Shown here in pieces: positions 31,965 to 32,703 of a stretch of 32,703 bases of DNA. The notes below the pieces were generated by a model. The model was given only the letters and a program-made list of their open reading frames with translations, was not told the DNA's origin and made no database searches. The stretch spans positions 1 through 32,703 of the IMG/VR virus record IMGVR_UViG_3300049484_000507, one strand, 5' to 3'. Both the position numbers and the translations under genes were made by a program. This DNA is from a virus. The stretch's first letter is position 1. Each line of letters starts with the position of its first letter.

Positions 31965-32152
31965 AATACATTGCTTGGTTGGACACAAACGCGGGTCATA
32001 TCATTGTATTTATTTTCCTGATCCTGGTTGGGTTTATTGTTAACTGGGTAAACGGGAATGGATTGGGAAAAGAAATAGTAACGGGAAGCCTGGGAGCCTT
32101 ATTGTACTCTATGAAGGCAGGAAATAAGACTCCCATTCCTCCCGAGGGTTAG
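31961..32152 (+). CDS. Small holin-like membrane protein
   Basis: 63 residues from ATG 31961 (ATGA overlap). A single long membrane segment (about 13-30: HIIVFIFLILVGFIVNWV) lies near the N-terminus, and a second weak one (KEIVTGSLGALLYSM) follows; the C-terminus is short and hydrophilic. The pattern and position after amidase and coiled-coil genes fit a small holin. It ends tail-to-tail with the next, - strand gene, overlapping by four bases. Confidence 0.65.
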   Translation: MKYIAWLDTNAGHIIVFIFLILVGFIVNWVNGNGLGKEIVTGSLGALLYSMKAGNKTPIPPEG

Positions 32153-32457
32153 TCCCAGCTCATTATAATCAGCCGCTTGATTCCGATGTAGCTGGCTATA
32201 CATCCTACCATCCAGGCCGACAAGTCGATATATGATTTATAAGCTGGATCACCTTGGCTCACGTCAAAGGGTTCCCTGATAAACGCGACCAGGACAACCA
32301 GAAGGCAGCAGATGAATAACTGAATGTTGATCTTTTCTGGGATCGGCCAATCCCGCTTGTGGCGGGCGATTGATCGGAGTGTGAAAAACATTGATACGAC
32401 GCAACCAATACTTGAAAATAGGTGAATTAAGCTCCTGTCGATGATGTGCCAAAGCAT
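32149..32457 (-). CDS. Small three-helix membrane protein
   Basis: A 102-residue - strand gene with an excellent ribosome site (AAGGAGAT). Three hydrophobic segments: about 9-27 (SLIHLFSSIGCVVSMFFTL), 44-60 (NIQLFICCLLVVLVAFI) and 79-98 (LSAWMVGCIASYIGIKRLII). It resembles small phage membrane proteins such as holins or antiholins. It faces the late operon and its 3' end overlaps the + strand holin-like gene, so both transcripts would be antisense over the ends. Function not known. Confidence 0.75.
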   Translation of the reverse strand: MLWHIIDRSLIHLFSSIGCVVSMFFTLRSIARHKRDWPIPEKINIQLFICCLLVVLVAFIREPFDVSQGDPAYKSYIDLSAWMVGCIASYIGIKRLIIMSWD

Positions 32458-32458
32458 T

Positions 32459-32686
32459 TTATATCTCCTTTTTCAATGAGCGGATTTGTCTAGCAAAAAA
32501 CTTTGCACACGAACAGTCTGGATCAGGATATTTTTCACACAGCCGTGACTCCTCTTCCAGTGCGGCGTTGCGGATCTCTTTGTCTGATGGGACTCTGGAG
32601 TTCCACCGATAAGAAGTTGATTTGCAATCAAAACAATATAGCTGAGGACTAGGATTTGTTGTTGTACTTGTCGGAATTATTTGCAT
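32459..32686 (-). CDS. Small Cys-rich phage protein (start uncertain)
   Basis: 75 residues from the ATG at 32684-32686; the frame continues open to the right edge, so the true start may lie outside the window. CFDC and a later CEKYPDPDCSC give five Cys that may bind a metal ion. The C-terminus is basic. Stop lies one base from the downstream gene's start (same strand), so the two form a small - strand operon. No family recognised. Confidence 0.65.
   Translation of the reverse strand: MQIIPTSTTTNPSPQLYCFDCKSTSYRWNSRVPSDKEIRNAALEEESRLCEKYPDPDCSCAKFFARQIRSLKKEI
32463..32470 (-). promoter_or_regulatory. Strong ribosome site for the - strand membrane protein
   Basis: Reads AAGGAGAT on the - strand, six bases before the ATG at 32457. 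It supports that start and the reality of this small gene, and lies at the end of the upstream Cys-rich gene. Confidence 0.7.
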
Positions 32687-32703
32687 TATTGTCTTTGATC
32701 CGC

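Noticed and set aside
1-32703. tRNA genes or CRISPR arrays
   Set aside because: No cloverleaf-like sequence in the few short gaps and no regularly spaced direct repeats of CRISPR type; the only regular repeats are coding.

Overview
The window is one continuous, tightly packed block of late genes from a tailed bacteriophage with a podovirus-like layout. The evidence is a large terminase, portal, scaffold and major capsid protein, followed by two tandem adaptor-like genes, a beta-helix tailspike, a large nozzle-like protein, a tail fibre, three internal or ejection-type proteins (one of 1665 residues) and a lysis module. No tail tube, sheath or tape-measure gene is visible. Almost everything is on the + strand, with ATGA, GTGA, TAATG or TAGTG junctions. 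Only two small genes at the right end are on the - strand. There is no gene-free stretch above about 70 bases, no tRNA and no CRISPR array. The host cannot be named. An amidase with coiled-coil membrane proteins hints at a Gram-negative host, but weakly.

Layout: 1-3412 terminase (5' end cut by the window edge) and portal. 3409-8668 holds surface and structural genes: a spike-base-like protein, several beta-rich proteins and a protein built of 20-residue repeats. A block of visibly lower G+C (about 3.69-7.2 kb) lies inside this region and carries enzyme cassette A (CmcI-type methyltransferase; glycosyltransferase fused to methyltransferase). 8671-11580 is head assembly (zinc-ribbon protein, small basic protein, scaffold, capsid, presumed decoration protein). 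11592-13831 is enzyme cassette B (radical SAM/SPASM protein, methyltransferase, zinc-ribbon protein, glycosyltransferase). 13812-22459 is the head-tail connector and tail. 22461-29489 is a GNAT-like protein plus the ejection proteins, ending in a giant polyvalent protein with an HExxH metallopeptidase-like motif and an ADP-ribosyltransferase-like module. 29489-32152 is lysis and small envelope-associated proteins. 32149-32686 is a convergent pair of small - strand genes.

The most unusual content is the two enzyme cassettes inside the virion-structure operon. Each has a GT-A-type glycosyltransferase sharing a SEDLxFC motif and at least one SAM-dependent methyltransferase, and each sits beside surface-exposed structural genes (A beside adhesin/spike-like genes, B beside the capsid and presumed decoration gene). 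I infer a system that builds, caps or attaches methylated sugars on the phage particle, with the radical SAM enzyme as an extra modifying step. This is a hypothesis, and modification of host surface glycans is the main alternative. A second theme is mosaicism in host-contact genes: the repeat unit shared by two genes on either side of cassette A, homopolymer tracts in the tail-fibre and spike-base genes, and a low-G+C ART module bracketed by a recurring linker motif in the giant protein.
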